From NCBI RefSeq assembly GCF_000415985.1, contig NZ_KE356561.1:3035193-3099192 (forward strand): DNA of 64,000 bases, in the 5' to 3' direction. A model generated the notes under the pieces. It was not told the origin of the DNA, made no database searches, and saw only the letters and a program-made list of their open reading frames with translations. Origin of the DNA: Haloquadratum walsbyi J07HQW2. Lineage in GTDB: Archaea; Halobacteriota; Halobacteria; Halobacteriales; Haloferacaceae. The position numbers and the translations under genes were made by a program. This document shows positions 1 to 9,311 of the stretch, in pieces (within the stretch, counting starts at the first letter, position 1; every line of letters starts with the position of its first letter).

Positions 1-585
1 CGTGAGTTCGTGATGGGTGTGCTCGTTCTTCCGTCATTGTTCTCATTCATGTGGCTTTCGACATTCGGCGGATCCGCTCTCTGGGTTGAGCTTCGAAGTG
101 CTGGCGGTATTGCTTCTGCAGTGGCGAATCAGGGACAAACAGTTGCGATGTTTGCGATGCTCAATCAGTTCCCACTTGGCGCAGCTTCAGGATTGATCGC
201 AACAACGCTTGTGATCACATTCTTTGTCACTTCCTCAGACTCTGGGTCACTCGTTATTGATCATCTCACGTCTGGTGGTAAACACGATGTTCCAAAGACA
301 CAACGAATCTTCTGGGCAGTTACGGAGGGGACCGTGGCGGCGACGTTGCTCGTCGGTGGAGGTCTGAGCGCACTGCAGACCGCATCAATCACAACTGGAC
401 TTCCTTTCGCGGTGATTCTGGTGCTAATGTGTTATACGGTGTATCTTGGACTTGATAATGAATATGAGATACTCTCCTCAGAGCAGTTCGCTGAGCGTGC
501 ACAAGACGCAGATGATGTTGAAGTTGTTTCTGGCGTTGATCCACAGGACGTCGGCGGAGGTGCAGACGTCGAAAGTAGCGACTGA
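1..585 (+). CDS. BCCT-family betaine/carnitine/choline transporter, C-terminal part
   Basis: The gene enters from the left edge and its frame is open from base 1, so the true start lies outside the window. The visible 194 or so residues hold hydrophobic segments and the FFVTSSDSGS stretch, typical of the late transmembrane helices of BCCT (betaine/carnitine/choline) secondary transporters. A short acidic cytoplasmic tail rich in Asp, Glu and Val follows. Such carriers bring in compatible solutes such as glycine betaine, coupled to sodium. The substrate cannot be told from this fragment. The next 250 bp are AT-rich and carry no gene. Confidence 0.85.
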   Translation, partial: REFVMGVLVLPSLFSFMWLSTFGGSALWVELRSAGGIASAVANQGQTVAMFAMLNQFPLGAASGLIATTLVITFFVTSSDSGSLVIDHLTSGGKHDVPKTQRIFWAVTEGTVAATLLVGGGLSALQTASITTGLPFAVILVLMCYTVYLGLDNEYEILSSEQFAERAQDADDVEVVSGVDPQDVGGGADVESSD

Positions 586-1577
586 GCAGATTGGCGACCT
601 CACAATAGCATAGAGTTATCACAAATAATACCCTATTTTATATATCCCATCTACATTGTGCTGGATGAGTAACAATCTAATATCATATAATTTGATTTAT
701 CTAAATATTCTGTTATTTTGTCTGAAAAAAGTAAAACGAAATCTGAACTCAAATAGATCGCTCTGGAATTGACATATCAGGATCTCATAAATATTGTTTC
801 ACCGAATAGTACCAGAAGCTATCTTGCATAGTTATAGAGAATCAAGGAGAATACCTGCGTCTTGAGCCGCAGGACAGGACAGGATAGGATGAATCCGACA
901 CCCGAGTAACAGTCCACGGTGTGAGAGCCAGCCCGAGATTTCACCATCCATCGTTTCAAGCGGCAGGCAATCATCTGAAAGAGACGAATCAAGCCAGAAT
1001 AGAGTGATTCTGCTGAATCCTCCGATGGCGGCCTGCCCGCCCTGCCCCGCCCCGCCCCGCCCCAAAGCCAAGCAACCAAGCAATAATCGAATCGGACCCA
1101 GTCGATAACCAGCGTATTCTCACAGAATACTCGACTGGAGTTGACTGACTGGAGTTGACTGCTGGAAGCACAACTCACAGGAACTCCGAGTCCGTGTCGG
1201 TGTCCGTGTCCGTCGTTGAGGTCTGCTGGAGTTCCCGAGGCAAACCCAACTCTGGGAGTCCGCTATGACGGAGGATAGGAGTGGAGTCCCGGGGACCGGG
1301 GCTTGGCACTCCCATCGCCAGCAGTCCTGTCCCACTACACTCTACTCGCCACAGTCCACGAGCATCCCTTCAGATTCTTCCTGTCTGGATGCTCGGTGGG
1401 ACTGCAACCCTAAAATTGAAATCTCCAACACTCACACTCACGCTCAGGATTCCTCCGCCTAAAAGCTGAGGAGGATGTCAAACACTATCGTGTTTATCTA
1501 CTATGAACCTAGAATATCGTACTGAACTTCCGGGACGCTATCTCATAGGTACTTGATTGCTCAAAGGCACTGATAGC
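586..1577. mobile_element. Gene-free stretch with decayed IS200/IS605-type ends
   Basis: No credible gene is seen. Bases 843-871 match the right-end motif found elsewhere in the window (AAGGAGAATACC plus the hairpin CCTGCG...CGCAGG), but the conserved GGAGGATGTCAA edge is replaced by pentamer repeats (AGGAC/AGGAT, about 867-890). A second edge, GAGGAGGATGTCAA, occurs at about 1469-1482. Between them lie CCCCG x3 (1045-1059), a duplicated GACTGGAGTT unit near 1136-1157, and GTGTCC-like repeats near 1195-1212. I read this as one or two plus-oriented insertion-sequence relics decaying by slippage. The ORFs crossing it are low-complexity and not convincing. Confidence 0.55.
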
Positions 1578-2105
1578 TCACTGATTTGGTCCATGGATCC
1601 ATACTCGGACAGAGCCACCAATTCCAACCGCTGCAGGTATCCCCCACACAGCAGCAGCAAGTAAGGCAGGAAGTATAGTCCACCCAACAGCAGCAACGCC
1701 CGTAATAACTCCGAGTGAGATCCACGGATCGGTCATTTCAATCGTCTCAGTCAACCCAGTCCCAAGCACAGCGAACCCGCCTCCAGTGAGTGTTCCAAGG
1801 CTAATAATGAGTGCGGCAATACCACCGGCTGCTAGTATATTTGTGATACTTCCAATTCCAGTGCTGAGTTGGGCGAGTTGTGTGTACGCGTACACGATAG
1901 CTAAACTGACCAAACCAAATGCAATGAATCCATATATACTCGCAATAAGTGGCTGTGTCATAGATCGGTCAAGCGCAATCTCAAGTCGCGGCCCATACTG
2001 ATACTGTACAGCGCCCCCACCACCAACGCCGATGAAGAATGCACAAATAGTGCGGAGAATCCCGGGTCCTGCAAGCAGTTGCTCAAATATGGATTCTATA
2101 ACCAC
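1578..2105 (-). CDS. Multi-pass membrane protein of unknown function
   Basis: A 175-residue protein made almost wholly of hydrophobic Gly/Ala/Ile-rich stretches, with about four predicted membrane segments and short polar loops. I do not recognise a family. It starts 12 bp after the end of the folate gene on the same strand, so it is probably co-transcribed with folCP. A role in folate or pterin transport would be speculation based only on that position. Start chosen at the first ATG after the folP stop. Confidence 0.65.
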   Translation of the reverse strand: MVIESIFEQLLAGPGILRTICAFFIGVGGGGAVQYQYGPRLEIALDRSMTQPLIASIYGFIAFGLVSLAIVYAYTQLAQLSTGIGSITNILAAGGIAALIISLGTLTGGGFAVLGTGLTETIEMTDPWISLGVITGVAAVGWTILPALLAAAVWGIPAAVGIGGSVRVWIHGPNQ

Positions 2106-2117
2106 GATCTACCCTTA

Positions 2118-3932
2118 TTATGCATCATCTGTATTTGTGTCATTGTCTTCAGCCCGATGTGGCTGCTTTGCGGCAGCGGCTGCCCGAACTGCAGCCGCGT
2201 TCTCTCCAACATCATGCACTCGCACGACATCGGCTCCACGGTCTGCTGCGAGTGTGGTCACCGCGATTGTTGCTGAAAGCCGTTCATCATTTGGCTGATT
2301 CATTCTTGCAAGCATTGATTTTCGCGAGTGTCCGACTAACACGGGACATCTCAGCGCTTCAAACTCACCAATCCGGTCAACCAATTCAAATGACTCCGCT
2401 GGTGACTTCCCGAATCCACATCCTGGATCGACAATGATCTGCTCACGCTGAATGCCTGCTCGTTCAGCACGGACTAATTGCTCGGTAAGTTCATTCATAA
2501 CATCCGAAACAACATCATCGTAGGTTGCACGTCGATCAGGGTCGACCGGTGCTGAGAGACTGTGCATAAGCACTAATTCAGCATCATGCTCGGCAACAAC
2601 AAACGGCATCTCAGGGTCTTCGAACCCAGAAACATCGTTGACGATATCAGCTCCTGCAGATAGCGCAGCATCGGCAACCGCCGCCTTCCGCGTATCAATG
2701 GACACTGGTGCCGCTAAATCGGACAACGCCTCAATCACTGGTACAACTCGGTCAATTTCTTCAGAAATAGAGACAGGCTCTGCTCCAGGTCGAGTACTCT
2801 CGCCTCCAACATCAAGAATGTCGACACCAGCATCAATCATTGTACTAGCTTGGTCCATGGCTGCATCGACTGTATTGTATTCACCGCCATCGTAGAAGCT
2901 ATCTGGTGTAATATTCAAGATGCCCATTACTGTGGTTCGTGTGTCACTAAGTCTAGACATAGACACAGAGGCAGATGCCGGTTCTGTGAGTTGTCGCTGT
3001 ATTTGTGTCCCAAGATAACGTAATCCGTGGCCAGCATCAGCAAGCGAGTTAGAAAGTGAACGCAACTCTTTCGTTGTTCCTCCAAAAACAACCGCCGTGA
3101 GCTTCTGTGGACTCCCAGTTGTTGTTTGATGGCTAAATCCACCGATGGTATTGACATGACTGGCAAACACTTCGGCTTGTGTCGGGCGGAGAGTCGTTCG
3201 AAAGCATTGTGTGGTTATCTCCGTTGTGTCTGTCTCAAATGTTGCTTCTGCGTACGCTGGGTGTACTCGATTCCTTGTTTGATTACTGTTAGTTTTTACA
3301 TCATCAACGCCAGCAGCGACATCCGATGACTGGTTGATAGGAACAACTAATCGTGTCCATCGGTCACGAGCCTCTGCAACAGCATATAATGATCCCGTTA
3401 CCACTACAAGAGCACCCGACTCAGTTCCAGCTGCCTCGATTGCTTCCTCTGTCGCCTCGGGAACTGACTGGATGGTTTCGACCGTTTCTGCATTTGCGTC
3501 AAGAATAGATGCCAATGTATCTGCTTTCTCTGCGCGGTCGACAGCTGGCTCTGTTGCGTACGCAGTTGAGATTGGAGGCAGCGAGTGCACCATTGCCTCA
3601 TGATCTTTGTCTTCCATCGCAGCGAAGACAACGTGTAGCTCATCATATTCATATCGTTCCAGTAATGATCCAAGTGTTGCTGTCGCCCCGGGGTTGTGCG
3701 AACCATCAAGAACGACGCGGGGATCATGCGACATCAGCTCAAATCGACCCGGCCACGTTGCCCCGCGTAATCCTGTCTCGATAGCTTCAGTCGAGACATC
3801 TTGCACCTGTCGAGCAAGCGCTGCGGCGATTCCCGCATTAGTCGCTTGATGAGCCCCGACAAGTGGAGTATGTGTTTCAACTGCCCACTCAGGACCAACG
3901 ATTGAAACAGCACTCTCAATTGGAGAGGGCAT
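2118..3932 (-). CDS. folP: FolC C-terminal domain fused to dihydropteroate synthase (FolP), downstream half of frameshifted folCP
   Basis: This 604-residue frame begins inside the FolC fold: residues 1-200 are the Mur-ligase C-terminal domain, with DGSHNPGAT. A linker of about 120 residues follows, then dihydropteroate synthase from about residue 330 (MGILNITPDSFYDGG, DVGGESTRPG, IDTRK, DPGCGFGKS, GHSRKS). FolP joins p-aminobenzoate to the hydroxymethyl-dihydropterin diphosphate; FolC adds amino acid or glutamate. Haloarchaea are known to carry FolC-FolP fusions, and the FolC N-terminal half lies immediately upstream in another frame (3947-4699). The frame is open well upstream of the listed ATG, so the start is formal. 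Whether this half is translated depends on the frameshift at 3980-4001. Confidence 0.85.
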   Translation of the reverse strand: MPSPIESAVSIVGPEWAVETHTPLVGAHQATNAGIAAALARQVQDVSTEAIETGLRGATWPGRFELMSHDPRVVLDGSHNPGATATLGSLLERYEYDELHVVFAAMEDKDHEAMVHSLPPISTAYATEPAVDRAEKADTLASILDANAETVETIQSVPEATEEAIEAAGTESGALVVVTGSLYAVAEARDRWTRLVVPINQSSDVAAGVDDVKTNSNQTRNRVHPAYAEATFETDTTEITTQCFRTTLRPTQAEVFASHVNTIGGFSHQTTTGSPQKLTAVVFGGTTKELRSLSNSLADAGHGLRYLGTQIQRQLTEPASASVSMSRLSDTRTTVMGILNITPDSFYDGGEYNTVDAAMDQASTMIDAGVDILDVGGESTRPGAEPVSISEEIDRVVPVIEALSDLAAPVSIDTRKAAVADAALSAGADIVNDVSGFEDPEMPFVVAEHDAELVLMHSLSAPVDPDRRATYDDVVSDVMNELTEQLVRAERAGIQREQIIVDPGCGFGKSPAESFELVDRIGEFEALRCPVLVGHSRKSMLARMNQPNDERLSATIAVTTLAADRGADVVRVHDVGENAAAVRAAAAAKQPHRAEDNDTNTDDA

Positions 3933-3946
3933 CCCTGTTTCCGTCG

Positions 3947-4699
3947 CTACAATATCCGCCTCAGAGTTATTATCTCCATCTCCACTTCCATTCCACTTCC
4001 ACCTCCAACGGTAATCACATCTGTCTCTTCACGAATCGCAGCAAGTGCATCACCCGTTGTTCCGGTGATTAGAGGCGCTTCCTTCGGGGCGACTTGTGCT
4101 TTATCACGCGCAATCACATCGACGGTCTCACCCAGTAATTCCGTATGTTCAAGACTCACACTTGTCACCGCACTTGCAATCGGGTCAACAGCACTTGTTG
4201 CGTCATATCGACCACCAATACCAACCTCTAAGATGGCAATATCAACATCCATCGCCTCGAAGTGTGCGAGCGAAACGGCAGTGAGCGCTTCGAAATGTGT
4301 TGGCTCATCATTATCAGCTCTGAGTGTCTCAAGACACGGGTTCAGCCGTTCAACATATTTACTTACATGCTGCTTTGCGATTGTTCGTCCCTCAACACGA
4401 ATTTGCTCGCGAAACCCGTTCAATCCAGGTGAAGTGAACAGTCCAACTCGAAGACCGGCATCATCAAGAATCTGTTCAAGCATACGCGCAGTGCTTCCTT
4501 TGCCATTCGATCCAGCGATTTGTACGCAATCGATTGAAGCGTGAGGGTCATCAAGATGTGCAAGCATTCGTGTGGTTGTCTCGACCCCAAGTTTTGGCCG
4601 ACGTTGTTGTAGTCCAGTGAGTACGTCGGCAGCCTCGTGATAGTCCATACCACGTATCGTTGATTGACCCGTGATTACATTGTCGCCTCCGTGCGTCAC
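3947..4699 (-). CDS. folC: Folylpolyglutamate/dihydrofolate synthase N-terminal half (FolC), upstream part of frameshifted folCP
   Basis: Residues 63-70 are GSNGKGST, the P-loop of Mur-ligase-type FolC, followed by LFTSPGLNGFREQIR and the EVGIGGRYDATSAV motif of this family. Only about 250 residues remain before the reading frame leaves the family sequence: the last dozen or so residues and the stop come from the wrong frame after an 11-bp tandem duplication. Deleting one 11-bp unit joins it to the 2118-3932 frame as one protein of about 860 residues. The start shown is a GTG; an ATG at 4648 (MDYHEAADVLTGL) is a good alternative. The gene diverges from fhs across 153 bp. Confidence 0.8.
   Translation of the reverse strand: MTHGGDNVITGQSTIRGMDYHEAADVLTGLQQRRPKLGVETTTRMLAHLDDPHASIDCVQIAGSNGKGSTARMLEQILDDAGLRVGLFTSPGLNGFREQIRVEGRTIAKQHVSKYVERLNPCLETLRADNDEPTHFEALTAVSLAHFEAMDVDIAILEVGIGGRYDATSAVDPIASAVTSVSLEHTELLGETVDVIARDKAQVAPKEAPLITGTTGDALAAIREETDVITVGGGSGMEVEMEIITLRRIL
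3980..4001 (-). repeat. 11-bp tandem duplication that breaks the folCP frame
   Basis: On the minus strand two units, TGGAAGTGGAA and TGGAAGTGGAG, lie head to tail (plus-strand 3991-4001 and 3980-3990). Eleven bases is not a multiple of three. With one unit the coding sequence reads V-G-G-G-S-G-D-G-D-N-N-S-E-A and passes from the FolC frame into the FolC/FolP frame with no stop. With two units the frame runs to a stop at 3947. This is seen directly; only its biological status is uncertain. Confidence 0.9.
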
Positions 4700-4852
4700 C
4701 TCATTGTTGATACTGCACTTGCATACTCCATTATACTCATTATCTAGGATGTATTACATGACGTGGTAGAAATAGGAGCGATAAACTCGTTTTTGTTTGT
4801 TCTGTAACTTTCGCCAACACTCTTAGGCAGTGATGATTGAATCTTGAGGTAG

Positions 4853-6586
4853 ATGACAGACGAAGCAAGCGATACCGAGGATAGCGGATTTCCGACAGAC
4901 TATGAGATTGCACAGAATGCAGATATGACTCCTATTTGGAATTTGCTTGAGCCATGGGATCTCGGGAGCGACGATCTCTCATATTATGGTGAGTACACAG
5001 CAAAACTGTCACACGATGCTGTTGATAATCTCCGTGAGGAAGCTCAAACCCGAGAAAATAATCTTGTGTTGGTAACCGGAATGACGCCAACACCAATGGG
5101 TGAAGGAAAAACTGTAACAACTGTTGGATTAGGACAAACGCTGAATCATCTCGATCAAGAAGCGATGATCGCTATTCGTGAACCGTCACTTGGACCAGTG
5201 TTTGGTGTGAAAGGAGGGGCAGCTGGCGGCGGATATTCTCAAGTGCTCCCGATGGAGGAGATCAATCTTCATTTTACCGGTGATCTACACGCGCTTACGT
5301 CTGCACACAATCTTATTGCGGCGATGCTTGATGCGAAACTATCTCAAAGTGATGAGCTCGATGTCGATGTCAATGACATTTCATGGCCTCGAGCACTTGA
5401 TATGAATGATCGTGCACTCCGAGAAACGGTCGTTGGACTTGGTGGCGAGGGTGGTGGCACCCCACGCGAAGATGGATTCCTCCTAACGGCTGCTTCCGAA
5501 TTAATGGCTGTCCTTTGTTTATCAAGTGGTCTTGAGGATCTCAAAGCGCGTATTAGTCGAATTATCATCGGATATGAAAATGATGGGGAACCAATCACTG
5601 TCGACGATATTGATGCAACTGGTCCGGTTACCATGCTGCTTCGCGATGCCATCGAACCAAATATCGTCCAAACCATCGAGGGAACGCCTGCGTTCGTACA
5701 CGGTGGTCCGTTTGCGAATATCGCACACGGGACTAACTCACTCATTGCTGATAAAGCCGCCTTCGGTATGGGTGATTACCTCGTTACTGAGGCTGGATTC
5801 GGCTCTGATCTCGGGGCAGAGAAATTCATGAATATTGTCTGTCGACTTGGTGATATGACTCCTGATGCAGTCACCCTCGTCGCGTCTGTTCGTGCGCTCA
5901 AATACCACGGTCTCGACATGTGGCCGGCAGATATCGATACAATCAATCAAGCCGACGCTGATGCGCTGAAAGCAGGATTCGCAAATCTTGACAAACACGT
6001 CACCAATCTACAGAAGTTTGGCGTTCCGGTCGTTGTCGCGGTCAATCGCTTCCCGGATGATACTGACGCTGAGATTGAAACTGTCCTTAATCACTGTCGA
6101 GATGATCTCCACGTCGAAGCTGCAGCGTCCACGGTCTTCGCGGAGGGTAGCGAGGGCGGTGTTGAACTCGCAGAACGTGTTATGGATGCTGTTGAATCAA
6201 GTAATCCAGATGATTTCGAGTATCTGTATCCGGCTGATGCAACAATCAAGGAGAAAATTGAGACTGTTGCGACCGAAATATACGGTGCTGGAAGCGTCAA
6301 TTACTCTACAGAGGCTGAGAATGATATCGAACACATGCGTGAACTCGGATTTGATACGGTTCCAGTATGTCTCTCAAAAACCTTCCACTCACTAACTGAT
6401 GACGCCAGTGAAAAAGGCGCACCAACTGGATGGACTCTTACTGTTCGAAAGCTCTACCCGTCTGCTGGTGCTGGGTTTATTGTTGCACTCACCGGCGATG
6501 TGCTGACGATGCCTGGTCTTCCTGCTGATCCTGCGGCAGCAGATATGGATATCAGCGCTGATGGAGATATCACTGGACTCTTCTAG
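4853..6586 (+). CDS. fhs: Formate--tetrahydrofolate ligase
   Basis: A full-length 577-residue protein close to the usual 550-560. It joins formate and tetrahydrofolate with ATP to give 10-formyl-THF, feeding purine and one-carbon metabolism. The P-loop TPTPMGEGKTVTT lies at residues 78-90, and REPSLGPVFGVKGGAAGGGYSQV is the signature region following it. FANIAHGTNS and EAGFGSDLGAEKF are further family motifs. A GAGGT Shine-Dalgarno-like run sits just before the ATG (4846-4850). It is divergent from folCP, so folate synthesis and use share an upstream region. Confidence 0.95.
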   Translation: MTDEASDTEDSGFPTDYEIAQNADMTPIWNLLEPWDLGSDDLSYYGEYTAKLSHDAVDNLREEAQTRENNLVLVTGMTPTPMGEGKTVTTVGLGQTLNHLDQEAMIAIREPSLGPVFGVKGGAAGGGYSQVLPMEEINLHFTGDLHALTSAHNLIAAMLDAKLSQSDELDVDVNDISWPRALDMNDRALRETVVGLGGEGGGTPREDGFLLTAASELMAVLCLSSGLEDLKARISRIIIGYENDGEPITVDDIDATGPVTMLLRDAIEPNIVQTIEGTPAFVHGGPFANIAHGTNSLIADKAAFGMGDYLVTEAGFGSDLGAEKFMNIVCRLGDMTPDAVTLVASVRALKYHGLDMWPADIDTINQADADALKAGFANLDKHVTNLQKFGVPVVVAVNRFPDDTDAEIETVLNHCRDDLHVEAAASTVFAEGSEGGVELAERVMDAVESSNPDDFEYLYPADATIKEKIETVATEIYGAGSVNYSTEAENDIEHMRELGFDTVPVCLSKTFHSLTDDASEKGAPTGWTLTVRKLYPSAGAGFIVALTGDVLTMPGLPADPAAADMDISADGDITGLF

Positions 6587-6599
6587 TAAAATATACCAA

Positions 6600-7080
6600 A
6601 CTCAATTCTACAGAATCAAGGCGAGTGCCTCGGAGTCGGGAGTCGGGGCTTTGATACTGTGTACTGATGTGACCCCGTGACCGTGGGTGAAGCCGACATG
6701 AACAGTTCAGTTAAGTTATGAGGCTACATGTCTATATCTTCTCAAGAGATGCAGTCAGAAAACCTCACAGACGGGTTAAAGATCTTCATCCACTGCTGGC
6801 TGCGACAGTCTGGAAATGTGGCCTCTCTCACCATCCGCAACTGGCGGTGCGACGGGACGGGGGTTTCACCGGGGGCTGGTGGAGGAGAGGCCCCGACTCC
6901 TGCTCCCACGGACACAGCGCACTGCGTGTTCGGGTGTTACTTTCAGCCGACTCCTCAGCGAAAACGAGAAGATTGAGGTCGGGAGGAGTTGACTGAAATT
7001 CGCCTGCGGGTGCGGGTGCGGTGTTGAGCTAAAACGATGAAGCCTCGGCTTGGCGCTTGTCCCCAAGGCACTTCACCAGT
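6600..7080. repeat. Interspersed repeat relic, copy A, in a gene-free stretch
   Basis: The 636 bp between fhs and ridA hold no convincing gene. Two blocks are shared with 22290-22670: a left block (CGGGGCTTTGATA, then GACCCCGTG and GTGAAGCCGACA; about 6645-6699) and a right block (GAAGCCTCGGCTTG, GCTTGTCCCC, GCACTTCAC; about 7037-7076). The material between the blocks differs in the two copies. The internal ORFs in this GC-rich stretch look non-coding. I interpret it as a decayed member of an IS200/IS605-related family. Confidence 0.5.
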
Positions 7081-7222
7081 ATGTCCAGCTATCCGCAAAT
7101 ACGTGCCTCCTTGCTGATCACGCTTCAATGACATACTGTCTCAGTAATTGTTAATTAAACCGAGATGACTCAGCATTGTATTCGTATACGTTGTTTGACA
7201 TAAATAATCTATATTGTAACCA

Positions 7223-7603
7223 TCATTCAACAGCTACAATCGCTTCAATCTCGATGGCTGCGCCTTTTGGTACAGCTTCAACACCAACAGCACTTCGAGC
7301 CGGTGGATCTGAATCGAAAAATGAACTATAAGCCTCGTTAAACGCATCAAAGTCGCCAATATCGTCAAGGAAGACAGTTGTCTTAAGAATATCTGCAACT
7401 GTGAGGTCTTCTGATTCAAGAACTGCAGCAATGTTTTCAAGACACCGTGTGGTCTGCTCTGCAACGGAGGCTTCATCGAGCAATTCACCATCGGCTGTCA
7501 TCGGCAATTGTCCGGCTGTGATAAGTATGTCACCATTTGTTGCTGCTTGACTGTATGCGCCGACTGCGGCAGGTGCATCATCTGTATCAATTATCTCTTT
7601 CAT
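7223..7603 (-). CDS. ridA: RidA/YjgF-family enamine/imine deaminase
   Basis: A complete 126-residue Rid protein beginning with MKEIIDTDDAPAAVGAYSQA. Seen are the N-terminal AYSQA stretch, TAGQLP, NIAAVLES, TTVFLDDIGDF, and the C-terminal PARSAVGVEAVPKGAAIEIEAIA-type end that carries the catalytic Arg of RidA proteins. The family hydrolyses reactive 2-aminoacrylate and other enamines released by PLP enzymes such as threonine dehydratase. It stands alone between two non-coding stretches. Confidence 0.92.
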   Translation of the reverse strand: MKEIIDTDDAPAAVGAYSQAATNGDILITAGQLPMTADGELLDEASVAEQTTRCLENIAAVLESEDLTVADILKTTVFLDDIGDFDAFNEAYSSFFDSDPPARSAVGVEAVPKGAAIEIEAIVAVE

Positions 7604-7992
7604 GCGTTTGTTGATTCATGTGATTTGTATAAAAGTACAATCGTTGAGTCCATACTTCGACACAGTCTGGCGGTTGAGTGATATGCTGTGCTCTTCAGAA
7701 AAAACGCACACTCACACTCACACTACTGTCAGTAATCGTCTCCTTATGATCAGATCGAGGAAGATGTATAGTCTTCAGTTTCGTCATTCTTACTCAGTAT
7801 ATGAGCTAGCACAATAATACTCGAACTATATCAACAAACGATGGGGCTGCCTGATAGATAATCCAACGCTGCATCCACACTCAGCCCTTAGATCGTATCA
7901 CCAACGGGAGAAGGATGGAATTAGATATGACTCATCGATTAGGCAAAAATAATCATTAATTTAATACAATTATCTTAAGTATAAACCAGCAT
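7604..7992. other. Gene-free stretch of 389 bp
   Basis: It separates ridA from gvpM. I see a short CACTCA repeat (about 7708-7725) and AT-rich DNA after 7930, but no gene, transposon end or clear promoter. Transcription of gvp ends in or before it. Confidence 0.5.
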
Positions 7993-8211
7993 CTACCGTT
8001 CTGTCCGTGTCCTGTGGGCAGCATCCCACTCTTCGAATATTCCATATTCTGTCATTGTCGTCATTCCGGCGATTGCCGCTCGAAGACTAACTCCAATAAG
8101 TGGGATATCGGCGACAGTAATAATCACATCTGCCTGAATGATTGCACCCTCTCGAAGCAACACATCAATAAACTCAACAATCGCGTGTGTATCATTTTTT
8201 GTTGGTTTCAT
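7993..8211 (-). CDS. gvpM: Gas vesicle protein GvpM (GvpA-like)
   Basis: 72 residues of the GvpA/J/M family: the segment IVEFIDVLLREGAIIQADVIITVADIPLIGVSLRAAIAG aligns with the GvpA core helix-strand-strand-helix. It is the last gene of the cluster, 39 bp after gvpL. In halophiles GvpM is a minor GvpA-like protein thought to act in nucleating the vesicle together with GvpF, G, J, K and L. The C-terminus is short and charged. Confidence 0.9.
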   Translation of the reverse strand: MKPTKNDTHAIVEFIDVLLREGAIIQADVIITVADIPLIGVSLRAAIAGMTTMTEYGIFEEWDAAHRTRTER

Positions 8212-8250
8212 ACGCTTTTAAATCAAATCGAATGGTATCAGTACGTGTAA

Positions 8251-9192
8251 CTATCCAATATTCGGTGCAAACGTGTACGGTGACCACGGACCTGTGAAAG
8301 TTACACTGACACCGTCGCGTTCGACAAATTCGTCCAACTGGTCCCCAAGGTCATCCTCTGCATCCGCCGGTATCCGAATAGCTACTCGTTCGATTAATTC
8401 TCCGGTGGTGCCACCTGCATCTTCATGACCCGATGCAGCAGTATCACGACCACTCGATCCACCAATGTCGACATCTCTACTGCCTTGGTTAGTCATTTCT
8501 ACCGCAAGTGACTCAACACCTGCCTGTAATGTCTTAATTAATTCCTCCCGGCGTTCGTTGCGCAGCGTGGCGAGTCGTTGCTCATACTGCTTGTCTAGTA
8601 AAAATGCTTTTCCTTCGCCTGCGGTCGTCTGTTGATCTTCAATTCGCTGTAACTCTTCATCAGTTTCAGCTATCACTGATTCAAACTGGTCTGCATCCCA
8701 AATAAGCCCGATCCGATATTCCCATGTTTCAGACAGCCTTGTTAGCGCTGAATATATCTGATTATAATTATCATGCACCCATGTTCGAACACTCTCATCA
8801 CCACCTTCGAAGACTGTATTAAATCGAAGAGGAAGCGGTGTGCCATACACCGACCCAGCGGCATCAACGACCTGCTGATGGCTCAGTATCCGTTGCTGCA
8901 CGGTGGCTAATTTCGGTGCTTCATATGTCTGCGTACATGAATGCACGACAGCACCGACACGACCAGTTGAATCAACAACGTCCCCATTTATATGGGTAGT
9001 CACCGGTGATGATCCGTCGATTCCGTCTACCTCAATTTTATCATCAGATAAAGAACCAGACGCCTGTGACGCTGAATCGACTAAGCAGTAGATGTACCGT
9101 CCGTTATCAACGTCATTCGATATTGAGTCTGCCTGTGGCTCGCCTTCCCTGCTGTTACTCTCATCGGCGGTGGAAAGTGAATCATCAGTCAT
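8251..9192 (-). CDS. gvpL: Gas vesicle protein GvpL (GvpF/L family)
   Basis: 313 residues. An acidic N-terminal tail of about 30 residues precedes RYIYCLVDSAS, the start of the GvpF/L fold; the C-terminus VSVTFTGPWSPYTFAPNIG is a family hallmark shared with GvpF in this cluster (TGPWAPYNF). Known GvpL proteins act as an assembly platform contacting several accessory Gvps. A Gly/Asp-rich insert (roughly residues 240-265) lengthens it. Confidence 0.92.
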   Translation of the reverse strand: MTDDSLSTADESNSREGEPQADSISNDVDNGRYIYCLVDSASQASGSLSDDKIEVDGIDGSSPVTTHINGDVVDSTGRVGAVVHSCTQTYEAPKLATVQQRILSHQQVVDAAGSVYGTPLPLRFNTVFEGGDESVRTWVHDNYNQIYSALTRLSETWEYRIGLIWDADQFESVIAETDEELQRIEDQQTTAGEGKAFLLDKQYEQRLATLRNERREELIKTLQAGVESLAVEMTNQGSRDVDIGGSSGRDTAASGHEDAGGTTGELIERVAIRIPADAEDDLGDQLDEFVERDGVSVTFTGPWSPYTFAPNIG

Positions 9193-9311
9193 TGATGCAT
9201 TTTATTTAATTATGCGTGTCCTTTTGTCCGCATAGGTCTATTTGTTGTCTCTCCTGTATACTAACCTATCTTATTTGTTTGCTCAATCATATTCTGTGGT
9301 TCCACACCCAA

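Noticed and set aside
819-1178. Several minus-strand ORFs in the first insertion-sequence relic
   Set aside because: They read through CCCCG and GTGTCC repeats and have basic, low-complexity products.
6718-6996. Plus-strand ORFs of 82-92 residues in repeat copy A
   Set aside because: Composition is Cys/Trp/Arg-rich in GC-rich relic DNA, no known motif, and the frame is not kept in copy B.
7698-7730. CACTCA repeats before gvpM as a regulatory site
   Set aside because: Short and imperfect, downstream of the cluster, with no partner site elsewhere.
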